NCBI GenBank assembly: GCA_963965975.1
Contig: OZ014413.1
Coordinates: 7,137,501 to 7,201,500 of the forward strand
Source of the DNA: Xestospongia bergquistia
Taxonomy: Eukaryota; Porifera; Demospongiae; Haplosclerida; Petrosiidae
Reading direction: 5' to 3'
Length of the DNA stretch: 64,000 nt
The notes under the pieces are model-generated. The model was not told the origin of the DNA. It ran no database searches and worked only from the letters and a program-made list of their open reading frames with translations. The position numbers and the translations under genes are program-made. Position 1 is the first letter of the stretch. Each line of letters opens with the position of its first letter. Of the stretch, positions 22,991-34,187 are shown one piece after another.

Positions 22991-24038
22991 AGCCTACTGC
23001 AACTACCCCACAATGGATCAACATAATGAATGATATAAAGACATTATTTACAAGATTCACAACACTGTAGAAATTATTTAGTTGTTTTAAACAACAATTT
23101 TGTAGCTTACATTGATGGATTACTATGGAATCTACAATTCATGTGAATTACCCACTATATAATTTTTTGGTATACTATTGTAAACCAACAAGTTATAGAG
23201 TGAGTAATTGCCATGACTTTTAGATTCCATAATGTTCCAGACATGCAAACTACAAATCAGATGTCAAAATATTATGCTAATTTTGACAATGAGTCATATT
23301 ATTTGTAGTGTATATATCATTAGTTGTAGAACTATGAAAAAATCATTACAGTAGCAAAGTGGATGGATATGGAATTGAGACACCAAGTAGACATACCACA
23401 CAATGGATGTCAATATAGTTTGTTAATATAAAATTATCTTTTTAACATGATAGAGACTAATCTAGTGAAATCTTTGCTCTAGAAACTGTGATTTAGTTGG
23501 AGTTAATACATCTATTAGAACTGGAACTCCATATTTTGTCATATATAGTTAATTTTGGGATATGGATTAACTCAGTACACAACAATGTACAAGTGAGCAT
23601 AATCTATAAAATATAGCACTATCTTATTCCATAATTTTAACTAACTATTGGGAGTTATTTCAACCATATATGATTATGTTATCATTATGCATTATAATAT
23701 AGCATTATACTATAGCATTCATTAGATATACAACATAATGCTATATCACTACATACATATTTTGATTAGAAATAATTAACAATAACTTCTAGACAACTTG
23801 GTTATCTCAAGGTCAATTTAAGAATTTCGATTAGTTAAGCCAGACTCTCGTTAGTTTTAAAGGGTAATTTTCTTTCCAAGTTTTATACATACAACAAATA
23901 TGGCTGTTTGTTATATATAAATATGATGCATATAAAAAACAAAACATACATACACAAATACTCATATAAATACACACACACACACACACACACTCAAAGG
24001 CAACTTGTTTATAATATACACACTCAAAACTTATCTAG
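22991..24038. other. Intergenic DNA 3' of the beta-helix gene
   Basis: No gene seen. A CA microsatellite occupies 23972-23993. The whole stretch is kept in the second block (50041-51044). Confidence 0.6.
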
Positions 24039-27000
24039 TCAATCACTGTAGTGTCCTAGGACAGGCTCTCTAAACTCTGAGCATGAAGCATAATATGAGC
24101 CACTGGAATCCGTTAATAGTGGTTGTCTCTTAGGTGTTTTACGTGTAAATAATGATGAAACTTTCATGTAAAACAGACGAAGTTTCTCACATTTCCATTC
24201 AAACCATCTTTTTACAATGTTTACCTTTCTGCAAACCCAGAGTACATGATATATAATGACCATCACCAATAAAACAAATGTCAGAAACACAGAAGAAAAA
24301 CAGATTAATTTCATTATTACTGTATCCTTGTAAAAAAATTGGTAACATATGATGTAAATAAGTGTTATATTCATTACCAAACCACTATCAAGAAGATTGA
24401 TTAATTTGCTTCTAAATGGTTTTGTATATGTTTGAATGACAAGGAAAATTACCAACATTAGATTTGTTGCAAAAAAGAGAGAATAAACATCAGTAGCTCT
24501 ATATTTGGCATATATTCCATACAAAGAACATAGTAACAGAAGACGCAATGTAAACCAATATTGTTTACCTTCTTTATAAGGAGCATGGATAGCTTCTAGA
24601 ATAGGTCGTAAGTACTTGTTGGTACATGCTAGTGGTCTAAGTGGTTTAGCAAAGAGAAGTAGAAGTACATATGGTAACAGTAGACCAATAACTACTATCA
24701 GAGTTACTATCATTAGTATACGATGGGAGTATCCTCCATACTTGACAGTACCATCTAAATACCAAACATAATGTACATCATTGGATGTGTAAACTTCAGC
24801 ATATGTCATTACATTGATCAATTGAAGGAGTAGTCTTGAGAAAGAGAGGTGTACAACAGTAACCAGTACTTGAACTGAGGAATGAGTTGTTTTATTGGAA
24901 AGCTTTGGTGAAAAATGACTGAGGATAATCAGGACAATGACTATTGTCAGAAGATAAAGAGGGAAAAAAAAACCAAGGCTAACTTTCCATAACTCTGTCA
25001 TTCCATTGTAAAAACATCTAGGAAGGGTTGTCTCAAGATTCAAAACATGGATAATAAATATAGCAAATCCTGACAATCGATCAATTGAAGAATTAAAGTA
25101 ATGATATCTTAACATGTCAAGCAGACCACAATTAGCAGCCTGAGCATAGAATATAATTCCATTCAGTGTACCAGTTGTTAATGTAAGTTTAAGAGCATAT
25201 AACAAATAAATAAGAATTGGGCCAGTGACTAGATAAATACTTAGTGATGTTATCCAAGCATTGCTACAATGCTGACATTCTGTAGACCCAAATACCACAC
25301 TTAATCCCTCACTACATCTACCACATAATGTTCCTTCATGTTGATATAAACACAATTGTGGATGATAGTCAGTGATACCATCTGAAAGTTTAAAGCTTTG
25401 TTTTGTTGTAACATTACCACTGTAGAAGTAAGGTAGTGTGTGATTGCTATTACAATATCCAATTGGACAAGTTAAAGATACACCAAACTGTGTCTCCGTT
25501 TTGTTCTCATATTCTATTGTTCCTGCCCAAGAGATAAATGTCAGAAGTCTTGTTATAGTCTGACTACTCACATTACCAATAATAGGTACTCTAAGGTGAT
25601 TATGTTTACTTAAGTTATCAAATGAAGATGAACGTTCACAGATTCCTTTTAACTTATTCAAATCAAATCCCAATGGACATGGATGTATTTTGACACTTTT
25701 TGTTAGAATTGATGGTTGATTGTATAGAGAGAACACAATCATTCCATCTATAATATTGAATTGATCATTTCCATGAACAGTCATACTAATGGTTGTGCAA
25801 TTTTTGCCTTCTTGTATCATTTGTTCTTGATCATAAAAAGACAACCAGAGTTTTGTTGTTTTAGGAACATTAGGTTGTGAATAATTTCTAATAATATCAA
25901 TTGCTATGGTAGAGTAAACATTTCTATCAAGAGCATCATTAGCTGAAATACAGTAATAAATTTCCTGTCCTGGATATATTTGTAGAGGTGGTTGCATATC
26001 AGCACCTTCTGTAAGATTTTGTGGAATAGTTGAAATCTGAAGCAAAGAAGAATTAGATTTCGTTTTTGTAAAATTGAAGTGTTGATGATAATATGTCATT
26101 ATTTTATTAGGATATTTAAGAAAGTCTGAGTTGTTAATATAACATGAGAATAGAGGCTCCGCATATATTGACATTCCACCTCTTCTTGCTTCGTTGTCTG
26201 AGAACATTACTTGTTCAATATTTGAGTCAATATGTATGGCGCACTTTCCATCACCTCTAGCATGTATAGCTCCTCCTAATAACTCAGCCCAATTATTAGT
26301 AAACGTGGCTACAACTTCGCTCATAAAATGTAGTTGACAGTTGCCTACGAGAAGAATTGCAGGACCATTTGTGGCATAATTATTATTAAAAGTTAAATTA
26401 CCAGATAGATAGACATTTGAGCCTTTAGAACTTATAACTGATCCATAATTGTTACTGAAGTTAGATGTCCCAGTGATCTCAACTTTATAAATTCTACGGA
26501 AATAAAAAATACCTGCTGATGATACAAATGGGATTTCAATATATTGAGAATTTTTTCTAGCAATAGTACTGTCCATTGTAATAGAGACATTGCCTGTATT
26601 GTCAGCAAACTGATAGACTGTGGCATATAGACAAGCTCCAGTATTTGCAGCAAGATTTTTTAGAAAGTTACATCTACTAAAACGAATATTTAGATGAACA
26701 TGTCCAGGATTGACAATACCAATGTAGACAGCTCCATAGTCCAGACTGCTTATTGGCCAGTTGTCAATGCCTTCGTGTTTAAAAAATGATGTGTTAAAAA
26801 TATAAAGTGGTGTTAGCTGTATTTCATTTGTAGATACATATAATGAAACCCAATAAAATACAATGGCTGCTCCATGACAGTGCTCTAAGTTAATGTTATG
26901 ACAGAATCTTGTATTGGTAATTGTTGTATTAGTGTCAGCAAAAATTTGATACTGTAAAATAAACATACCACCTGCAAAACTACCAGTATTATGAACAAAA

Positions 27001-27890
27001 TGTGACTCAGTTATATGAACTGACACCTGACCACGTTGTGTGTAAAGTATTGTTAATCCAGCTGCATTGACAATAGGATTGGAACCACCAGAAGATGATG
27101 GATGTTTGTTATAGTAGGTATCAGTAATGCAAGAATGAGTGTTGTAATCATAGTTATATGAGAAATAGGCATCATTAATATGAACATCAGAGACCTGTTC
27201 AACACTGTACTCTTCTTGAAAAGTATTGTTAATATCCATGTAATGAAGAAGAAAGCCACTTCCAATACTCTGGTTGTTATTTTGGTAAACTTCAATACTA
27301 TATGATGAATATGACATATTAACACTGTTAATAGTAGCGTTATATAAGTTTACACCAATCATAGCAAACCCATATGAGTAGTAGATGTTAACTTGAGTTA
27401 TATTGACCTGACAATGAACAAAGACTAGGACAGCAGCATGAGATGAAGTGTAATAAAGAGATGAACTATTGAGGTAGTCAGTGATTGTGGTATCTTGTAT
27501 AGTAGTAAGATATGTACCACAATTGTTAATCACCAAATGTTTAAGAGTCACTTGAGAGTTGAAGAAAACTAGACCTCGTCTTGGGCGTTGAAATGTCTGC
27601 AGTGTGTCATTATGAATGCATGTTATATTTGCCATTTCTGTATAAGAATCACTGCGTATTTCAATTATGCTTCCTTGCTGAGTTGCCACTTGACAGAATT
27701 CACCAGGTGAAATGAAGTTGACGGAACTGTTTAACAAGAACACAAGGTATTGAGAGGACCATGTTGTGTTACACAGATATTGCTCTAAATCAGAGGATGA
27801 ATTAACTGGAAATATATGATTACTATTTCCGCTACATGGGATTAAGAAAGAAAAGAGAATTGACAAAATATAAAAGAATATTTGTAACAT
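24039..27890 (-). CDS. Large beta-helix surface protein with polytopic membrane domain, copy A
   Basis: A single open frame of 1283 residues. Residues 1-20 are a signal peptide (hydrophobic core FFYILSILFSFLI). Residues about 100-590 form a Ser/Asn/Tyr-rich ectodomain with irregular repeats such as FSRCNFLKN, NFSNNYGSV, FTNNWAELLGGAIHA and FSDNEARRGG, the FxxN/GGAI pattern of right-handed parallel beta-helices (pectin-lyase-like folds). Many N-x-S/T sites are present. A Cys-rich collar follows at 847-875 (C-x9-C-x2-C-x11-C-x2-C). Hydrophobic segments lie at about 881-902, 907-924, 940-953, 970-991, 1003-1028, 1057-1080, 1112-1153 (two), 1166-1186 and 1195-1218, then a basic cytosolic tail. 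It looks like an adhesion- or receptor-type protein, but no known ligand or signalling motif is visible. ATG is chosen for its signal peptide and a TATA-like box 58-65 bp upstream. Confidence 0.85.
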   Translation of the reverse strand: MLQIFFYILSILFSFLIPCSGNSNHIFPVNSSSDLEQYLCNTTWSSQYLVFLLNSSVNFISPGEFCQVATQQGSIIEIRSDSYTEMANITCIHNDTLQTFQRPRRGLVFFNSQVTLKHLVINNCGTYLTTIQDTTITDYLNSSSLYYTSSHAAVLVFVHCQVNITQVNIYYSYGFAMIGVNLYNATINSVNMSYSSYSIEVYQNNNQSIGSGFLLHYMDINNTFQEEYSVEQVSDVHINDAYFSYNYDYNTHSCITDTYYNKHPSSSGGSNPIVNAAGLTILYTQRGQVSVHITESHFVHNTGSFAGGMFILQYQIFADTNTTITNTRFCHNINLEHCHGAAIVFYWVSLYVSTNEIQLTPLYIFNTSFFKHEGIDNWPISSLDYGAVYIGIVNPGHVHLNIRFSRCNFLKNLAANTGACLYATVYQFADNTGNVSITMDSTIARKNSQYIEIPFVSSAGIFYFRRIYKVEITGTSNFSNNYGSVISSKGSNVYLSGNLTFNNNYATNGPAILLVGNCQLHFMSEVVATFTNNWAELLGGAIHARGDGKCAIHIDSNIEQVMFSDNEARRGGMSIYAEPLFSCYINNSDFLKYPNKIMTYYHQHFNFTKTKSNSSLLQISTIPQNLTEGADMQPPLQIYPGQEIYYCISANDALDRNVYSTIAIDIIRNYSQPNVPKTTKLWLSFYDQEQMIQEGKNCTTISMTVHGNDQFNIIDGMIVFSLYNQPSILTKSVKIHPCPLGFDLNKLKGICERSSSFDNLSKHNHLRVPIIGNVSSQTITRLLTFISWAGTIEYENKTETQFGVSLTCPIGYCNSNHTLPYFYSGNVTTKQSFKLSDGITDYHPQLCLYQHEGTLCGRCSEGLSVVFGSTECQHCSNAWITSLSIYLVTGPILIYLLYALKLTLTTGTLNGIIFYAQAANCGLLDMLRYHYFNSSIDRLSGFAIFIIHVLNLETTLPRCFYNGMTELWKVSLGFFFPLYLLTIVIVLIILSHFSPKLSNKTTHSSVQVLVTVVHLSFSRLLLQLINVMTYAEVYTSNDVHYVWYLDGTVKYGGYSHRILMIVTLIVVIGLLLPYVLLLLFAKPLRPLACTNKYLRPILEAIHAPYKEGKQYWFTLRLLLLCSLYGIYAKYRATDVYSLFFATNLMLVIFLVIQTYTKPFRSKLINLLDSGLVMNITLIYIICYQFFYKDTVIMKLICFSSVFLTFVLLVMVIIYHVLWVCRKVNIVKRWFEWKCEKLRLFYMKVSSLFTRKTPKRQPLLTDSSGSYYASCSEFREPVLGHYSD

Positions 27891-27947
27891 GACAATGTAG
27901 CTTTAAGCTTCGATCGTTTCTAGAGTTTGTCTGTTTACTATCTACTC

Positions 27948-27955
27948 TATATATA
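27948..27955 (-). promoter_or_regulatory. TATA-like box of the beta-helix gene, copy A
   Basis: Minus strand reads gagTATATATAgag about 58-65 bp upstream of the ATG at 27890. It is kept at 54963-54970 before copy B, and in altered form near 37475 before an N-terminal relic. Confidence 0.5.
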
Positions 27956-29749
27956 CTCGTTAGTGCTTTTTAATAAATGATTATGAAAATAAGCAATTAA
28001 GCAAGTTGATTCAATGCAAAAAAGCTGAAAGACAACAATAGTACGATATGTCAAAACAGGTCAAATAATGTTTGTTAAATTATACATTTTAGATAAATTA
28101 TCATAGGAAAACATTTTTGACTGAATGACATCATTGGTATGTTACAAGGTTTATTAGTCATTGTTGCTGAGATCTCCTATTATACAGTTCTTCACAACAA
28201 TATATTATATCTGCAGTTCAGATTAGTAAATGGCAGCATATAAAATCAGGAAGTTCATTGACATAGCACTTGTGATAGAGAAAATTGGCTGTAATGTAGA
28301 TAAATAAATCAAAATAAAAAATAAGTACATTTATTTGTCACTTTCAATAGCAACGTATAACAATACACACTCTACATAACTACTGGATATCATAAGCAAA
28401 AGTTACAATAGACAAAGTAAATTGAAAGTAAACAGAAATTAAAGTTATGAAATCATAATATTGTCCATCAATAACAGATATTCTAAATCTGTAATAGACA
28501 AATGTGTACATGTAAACATCAATGAATAATATTATAATGGATGGACATGGATCAGGTTAATGATTTGTTCTTTAGATATGGTCACTTAGTCAAATTAAGA
28601 TATTCACAAATCTTGGTGTCAAAACAACAGTTCTTTCATTTATTTATGCTACATAGAACAGAGACAACAACTACATATAATTCCATTGAGGTCACACATT
28701 AGCACTTTATGTATTATGCTATCCAGATAGCAAGTGTACAAAGATCTATTAATATCTTATAGGAGGGTATCTTATGTTGAGGTCTTAAATTGGTAGCTTG
28801 AGTTAGGAAATTCACAAAATCTTCCTTACATGCTTACAGCTTTTTTAATCATTATTAAGGTTTCTATAAATAACTATGGCTCATAACATTTTCTGCTTGA
28901 CAATAAATGAATATGATTTCTAATGTCATCATAAAAATGAAACCCATAAAACTCAAAATAGTATTGTCTACAAAAAACACTATCAAAAAAACATATATTC
29001 AATATAACTCCCCTGACATCAACAAAACTAGTTACAAATATACATAATGAAGTTAATAATCTAAGAGATAAAATTCTAATATTTATAAAAATTACTGTTT
29101 TGCCTCTTGTTGCCTTTAGAAAGAGAATTATGTAATGATTCTATAATTTGACTTGAACTATAGAAAGAATCCCTGCCTTTGAGAACATTGCAGCCCATCA
29201 ACAAATGACCTCTTCAGTTTATTATAAATGAATTGAAGAATGCTTGTATTAAGGCTACCTTTTCTTTTAACCTAAAGAACATAGTAGAAAAAGACAACAA
29301 AAAGCCAAAATTGTAATATTGACTGATATGAATATTATTATTTTAATTATTGCATCTTTAATATTAATAAGAAAAAATATCTTGACATACACATGAAGAT
29401 CAAGTTAAACATCATTGAGTAATCCAGTATACTAACTAGTCTGTTCTTGAATAGTTTAAAGTATAAGCTTGTAAAAGAAAGTATAATGTCATCATTAGTG
29501 TTCCTATAACATATATTTTAAATAATTTACTGCTTTATAGTATGTACGTGTACTCACTAATAAAAACAAATCAAGATACAAACTAGCACTCCATTCCTTC
29601 TTGTAGAGGTCAGACATATTCATTTATTATATTGTACACTGTATTGATCCAGTAAAAACAAAGGGTAGTAAGAGAGGGATAAAATTATTGTAATGTGATG
29701 ATCATTTAAATCATATGTGAACCAACACAATATTTTACTGACCTGTGCC
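27956..29749. other. Spacer between divergent genes, copy A
   Basis: No gene seen. About 27973-28369 is missing from the second block, where 54975 joins directly to the counterpart of about 28369. From 28980 it matches the window start and 55570 onward. Confidence 0.6.
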
Positions 29750-30180
29750 AATACCAAACATTGCATGTCATGTTTACTATACAAATGTCAGCTGGACATG
29801 GATCAGTTTAACGATTTCTTTCTTAATTATGGTGAATTGGCTAAATAGGGTATATTGGTTTTGTTGATACATATCAGTGATCTAGGCATATTAGTGGAGA
29901 GAAATAGAAGTACATATACTAACTGTAAACCAAGGACAACTATCACAATCAATATCATTAATATATGATGGGAGTGTCCTCCATACTTAATTTGATCATT
30001 AAAAATCAAAAAATTATGTACATCATTGGATATATAGACCTCAGTGTAAGTTATTACATTAATTAATTAAATAAGTAGGCTTGAAAAGAAAGGTGTACAA
30101 CATTAACTAGTAGAGGAGTCAGCAAAACCGAGACCAACTATCATTAACTCTGTCATCCATTTGTAAACACATGGAGAATG
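29750..30180 (-). pseudogene. Relic of the beta-helix protein membrane domain
   Basis: The minus strand has IKYGGHSHHILMILIVIVVL and a YVLLFLSTN-like continuation, the counterpart of KYGGYSHRILMIVTLIVV in the intact protein, flanked by degraded VVHLSFS and MTEL pieces. The frame is broken several times. Same relic at 56570-57090. Confidence 0.8.
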
Positions 30181-31347
30181 TATGACTCAACATTTACTGT
30201 GCCTATAGTCCAGCAATTAAAACTAAAAAGTGTAAAACCACACCCAACTAACCCAGGCAACAAGCACATGAGTTAAGGAGATACAGAGTCAACATTTATA
30301 TGTTGTTATAAAGAGTTCTTGCTATCTGGTTTCCTTTTATTTTTTTCAGATTTTTCACTTCCTTATTTTACCTGGAAAGTACCTTTTTTATTTAAAAAGT
30401 TATTATTTATTTACAAAGAACTTGATGACGCTTAAATTAATCATTTCGTCACTATGATGATAGTTTTAAAATAAAGATGAAAGGATATACGGAGGTTCAC
30501 GGATGGAAACAAGCATCTCTCTCTACTCTACTTAACAGTAGGTGCACGAGCCTGAAATTAGTGAACATTTACTATAACTATAATGACATTTAGTTGACCC
30601 TAAGCCAATACTCACAATTTGCACAGATAACTGATGACTTGATATCTCTTTCAATACATTAGTCTGTTAATCCATCATTCCAAGTAATTTATTATCTAGC
30701 TTATTTCTTCATGTAATATCTATCTTTTAATTTATCTGTCATAGCCTGCTAGCAAAGTTGTTCATTTACTCACTGTTAACTGTATGTCAGTTCATGCAGT
30801 TATTCTTCTATCCATATTATCTGTCTGTCTGTCTGTCTGTCTGCTGTGTCAATCAATTTATCTGTCTGTCTGTCTATCCATCTATCTATTCATCCATCCA
30901 TCCATCCATCCATCTGTCAATCTATCTATCAATCTATCTATCTCTATCTAACTTCCTTTTGTTTTAACCAAACGTCTGCATTTTTCATGAACATCCTACT
31001 TTTTGAAGAATTTCTAGAAAAAATTGTAGCTAACTACAGAAAAAGAATAATTTGACTATCTATTAAATTTTCAGTTCACCACTTCGAAAATACTGTTTAA
31101 TATTGTTTTTAGTCTAACTAACTGTGATAATGGCAAGCAGGCTCTTTAATAAGCCTCTAAGTCATTTTTAACAGTTATTTGAAAGCATATTAGTGTAACA
31201 CATTTAAAATGACAGTTATTCCTTTCACATTCATGATATGTATATATACATGCTTAATAGTAGAGTTGTGAGTTGTTTATATGTTTCTCACTCTGTTCTT
31301 TATTTTTAAAACTGATTTTTCTTAATTAAACTACAAGATAAAAAGAG
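30181..31347. other. Spacer and microsatellite upstream of the second transporter
   Basis: 30819-30950 is a mixed CTGT/ATCT/ATCC tetranucleotide tract; the open frames over it are repeat artefacts. The transporter proximal block is at about 31105-31200. Confidence 0.65.
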
Positions 31348-32976
31348 ATGAAATGCAAGAACGTTTGCATTAGTTCTAAAGGAGCTCTTGTGGTATTGGC
31401 AACAAGTATCATAATCTCAACTACTATTATATTATCAGGAGGTCTTTCTACAAATTTCATTGATCACTATTCATATGTCATATTTGCTGTAGTTGGTCTT
31501 CATTATCTATTTTATCCTCTTCTTGGTTTGTTAGGTGAGAAATGGATGAGATATAAAGTTTTACTGGTTGGAATAATATTAATATTTGTTGGATTCTTTA
31601 TCAGCATAGTTACATTAGTGATTCTATATTTTGTACATCTAAATAGTATTACTGTAGTTGGTATAAGTTTAGTTCTAAGTTTTCCATACTTTTTTGGATA
31701 TGGTATATTTAAAGCTAATATGATCCAATTTGGTGTTGATCAACTTCAGTTTGCATCATCTCAAGAGTTAAGTAGTTTTGTTTATTGGGTTTTATACATG
31801 CCCTCATTTTTAATTACTTTCATTTTGTTAATGGCATCAATTATGACAGGTACTGTTTATAAAAACACATTTTATTTTACTTTTACGTTTATTTTTGGTT
31901 CTGGTGTACTTATTGTCATGATTGCAGTTTTGTGTTTTTGGTGTTTCAAACATCACTTGGTTATTGAGCCAGCTCAACACAACAATCCTGTCAAACTAAT
32001 TTGGAAAATTATGAAATATGCTTGGACTCACAAACAACCAATGAGACGTAGTGCCTTTACATATGGAGAGTTTCCTCCCTCAAGACTTGATCTATGTAAA
32101 GAGAGATATGGAGGACCATTTACTACTGTACAAATAGAGGATGTCAAAAGCTTTTTTCACATACTTAGTATTGTATTAGGGACCTTTGGATATGGATTTA
32201 TTGACACTAAATCAAAAATTACAGATCAATATTTAATTCTTATGAGAAAGGATGATCCAAAAAGTTTTATCGAAAATTTACTTTTGACATACCCTCTCGC
32301 AGTTCCTTATCTTGTCATTGTATTTGCTGTTCCTTTCCATCAATTTATAATAGTTCCTTTTTTCTCTAAGTACATTCCTAGTATGTTGAAACGTATATGG
32401 ATTGGACTAGTGGCACTGTTAGTAAAGTCAATAATGACAACTCTTATAAGCTATTTCATGACTAAAGATATCAGAAATGCTTTAATTATTAATGATTTGT
32501 GTTTGACTTTTACCAGCAACATAACCTTTCAAAATGAACAATCAGATGAACTCACACTACCTTTCTATATAATGGCTGTTCCTCAGTTTTTTGCTGGTGT
32601 TGGTATTTTGCTAGTTCAGTTCACAAGCTTTGAGTTTATTCTAGCTCAAGGTCCTCGTACTATGCAAGGATTGTTAATTGGAATATGGTACATAAATCAT
32701 AGTATTTATTGTGTAAATCTAACTATGGCAAGCTCATCATTAGGATGCTGTTGGAAGTTTTATACTGTTCAGACAGGTGTTGTTTTCATTTCAGTCATTG
32801 TTTATACTATTGCTGCATATAAATACAAATGTAGACAACGTAATGAACTGTCTGATGTTAATGAGAGAGTTATTATTACAGAATATACTGAAAGACAACT
32901 AGACCATGAGTATGGCAGAGAATATGAAGACGACGATGAGAGTGATGAAAGTACAAATTATATTAATTCTATTTAA
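31348..32976 (+). CDS. POT/SLC15-like MFS transporter, intact
   Basis: Open frame of 542 residues, the most complete member in the window. It shares the layout of the copy at 19298: loop motif LGEKWMRYKVLLVG, FGYGIFKANMIQFGVDQLQ in the fifth-helix region (an E-to-K change in FEAN, unlike all other copies), linker SRLDLCKERYGGPFTTVQIE, and FEFILAQGPRTMQGLLIGIW near the end. The C-terminal tail is acidic (EDDDESDESTN) and ends NSI. The canonical ExxER motif of proton-coupled peptide transporters is absent. It is divergent from the beta-helix gene at 24039-27890, with 3.4 kb between. The start follows the conserved leader gataaaaagagATG. Substrate not inferable. Confidence 0.9.
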   Translation: MKCKNVCISSKGALVVLATSIIISTTIILSGGLSTNFIDHYSYVIFAVVGLHYLFYPLLGLLGEKWMRYKVLLVGIILIFVGFFISIVTLVILYFVHLNSITVVGISLVLSFPYFFGYGIFKANMIQFGVDQLQFASSQELSSFVYWVLYMPSFLITFILLMASIMTGTVYKNTFYFTFTFIFGSGVLIVMIAVLCFWCFKHHLVIEPAQHNNPVKLIWKIMKYAWTHKQPMRRSAFTYGEFPPSRLDLCKERYGGPFTTVQIEDVKSFFHILSIVLGTFGYGFIDTKSKITDQYLILMRKDDPKSFIENLLLTYPLAVPYLVIVFAVPFHQFIIVPFFSKYIPSMLKRIWIGLVALLVKSIMTTLISYFMTKDIRNALIINDLCLTFTSNITFQNEQSDELTLPFYIMAVPQFFAGVGILLVQFTSFEFILAQGPRTMQGLLIGIWYINHSIYCVNLTMASSSLGCCWKFYTVQTGVVFISVIVYTIAAYKYKCRQRNELSDVNERVIITEYTERQLDHEYGREYEDDDESDESTNYINSI

Positions 32977-33485
32977 AATGTTTGTAGCCTTTTCATGCAC
33001 AATGACATATTAAGTATCATATCTATAACTGATTTACATGCATGCATTGTTTATGTATATTATCATTATTTAAAAAAACAATTTATTTATACTTTGTATA
33101 TCTATGTGTATGATGTTTCTGGAACATCAAGCAATCAAGGATTATCAATGAGCTGTAGTGTGGAAATGAAGAACAAAAGAAAAATTTGACTCTCTAGCTT
33201 TTTCCAAGCTCTCCACTTCAAAAATACTTTTAATGTTGTTGTTAGTCTAACTAACTGTGATAATGGCAAGTAACTATAGATTCTTGAATAAGCCTCTAAG
33301 TCATTTTAACAGTTATTTGGAAGCATTTAATGTTGATAGATTCATTTCTTTCAGGTTCATCATATATATATGTACCACTACTCTGATTAATAGTAGATGC
33401 AAGAGTTGTTTTTGCTTTTGTAAAATTGATTCTTCTGTGGTACTATACCTGTTACATCACTTATCAAACTACAAGATAAATAGAG
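32977..33485. other. Short spacer with a second copy of the proximal block
   Basis: No gene supported. The block at 33235-33330 and TGTGGTACTATACC near 33436 belong to the following pseudogene. Confidence 0.6.
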
Positions 33486-34187
33486 ATGAATTACCAGAAT
33501 GTTTGCATTAGTTCTAAAGGAGCTGCTGTGGTACTAGCAACAAACATCCTGCTCTCAACTACTACTATATTATCAGGTCTTTCCACAAATTTCATTGATC
33601 ACTATTCATATGTCATATTTGCTGTTGTTGGTCTTTACTATCTCTTATATCCTTATCTTGGTTTGTTAGGTGAGAAATGGATGAGATATAAGATTTTACT
33701 GGTTTGAATAATATTAATATTTGTTAGATTTATTATTATCATTGTTATATTACTGACTCTATGCTTTGTACATTTTAATAACATTGCTGTAATTGGCATA
33801 TGTTTAGTTCTAAGTTTTCCATTCTTTTTTGGATATGGTATATTTGAAGCTAATGTTATCCAATTTGGTACTGATCAACTTCAGTTTGCACCATCTCAAG
33901 AGTTAAATAGTTTTGTTTATTGGGTTTTATATCTGCTCTATTTTTTAGTTTCTTTCATTTTGTTAATGACATCAATTATAACAGCTACTGTTCATAAAAA
34001 CACAATTTATTTTACTTTTACTTTTATTTTTGGTTCTGGTGTACTTATTGTTATGATTGCAGTTTTGTGTTTTTGGTGTTTTAAAATATCAGTTGGTTAT
34101 TGAGCCAGCTCAACACAACAATCCTGTCAAACTAATTTGGAAAGTCATGAAATATTCTTGGACTCACAAACAACCAGAGAGACATAG
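33486..34187 (+). pseudogene. POT-like transporter, 5' half only, with stop and frameshift
   Basis: Begins MNYQNVCISSKGAAVVLATN with the conserved leader. GTTGGA has become GTTTGA, a nonsense change after the third helix (33706). Homology continues in the same frame region through FFGYGIFEANVIQFGTDQLQ, then a small insertion near 34085 shifts the frame. After the KQPERHS codons at about 34187 the gene breaks off into unrelated DNA, so the second half is missing. The promoter-side block is intact. Not expected to yield a transporter. Confidence 0.88.

Noticed and set aside
26432..27325. Alternative frames of 73 and 90 codons inside the beta-helix gene (also 53438-53659 and 54065-54370)
   Set aside because: They overlap the long reading frame on the same strand and are lost or altered between the two copies.
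30819..30950. Possible CRISPR-like regular repeat
   Set aside because: It is a simple tetranucleotide tract without spacers, in a eukaryotic context.
30758..31055. Overlapping open frames rich in SVCLSV and SIHPSI
   Set aside because: They are artefacts of the tetranucleotide microsatellite.
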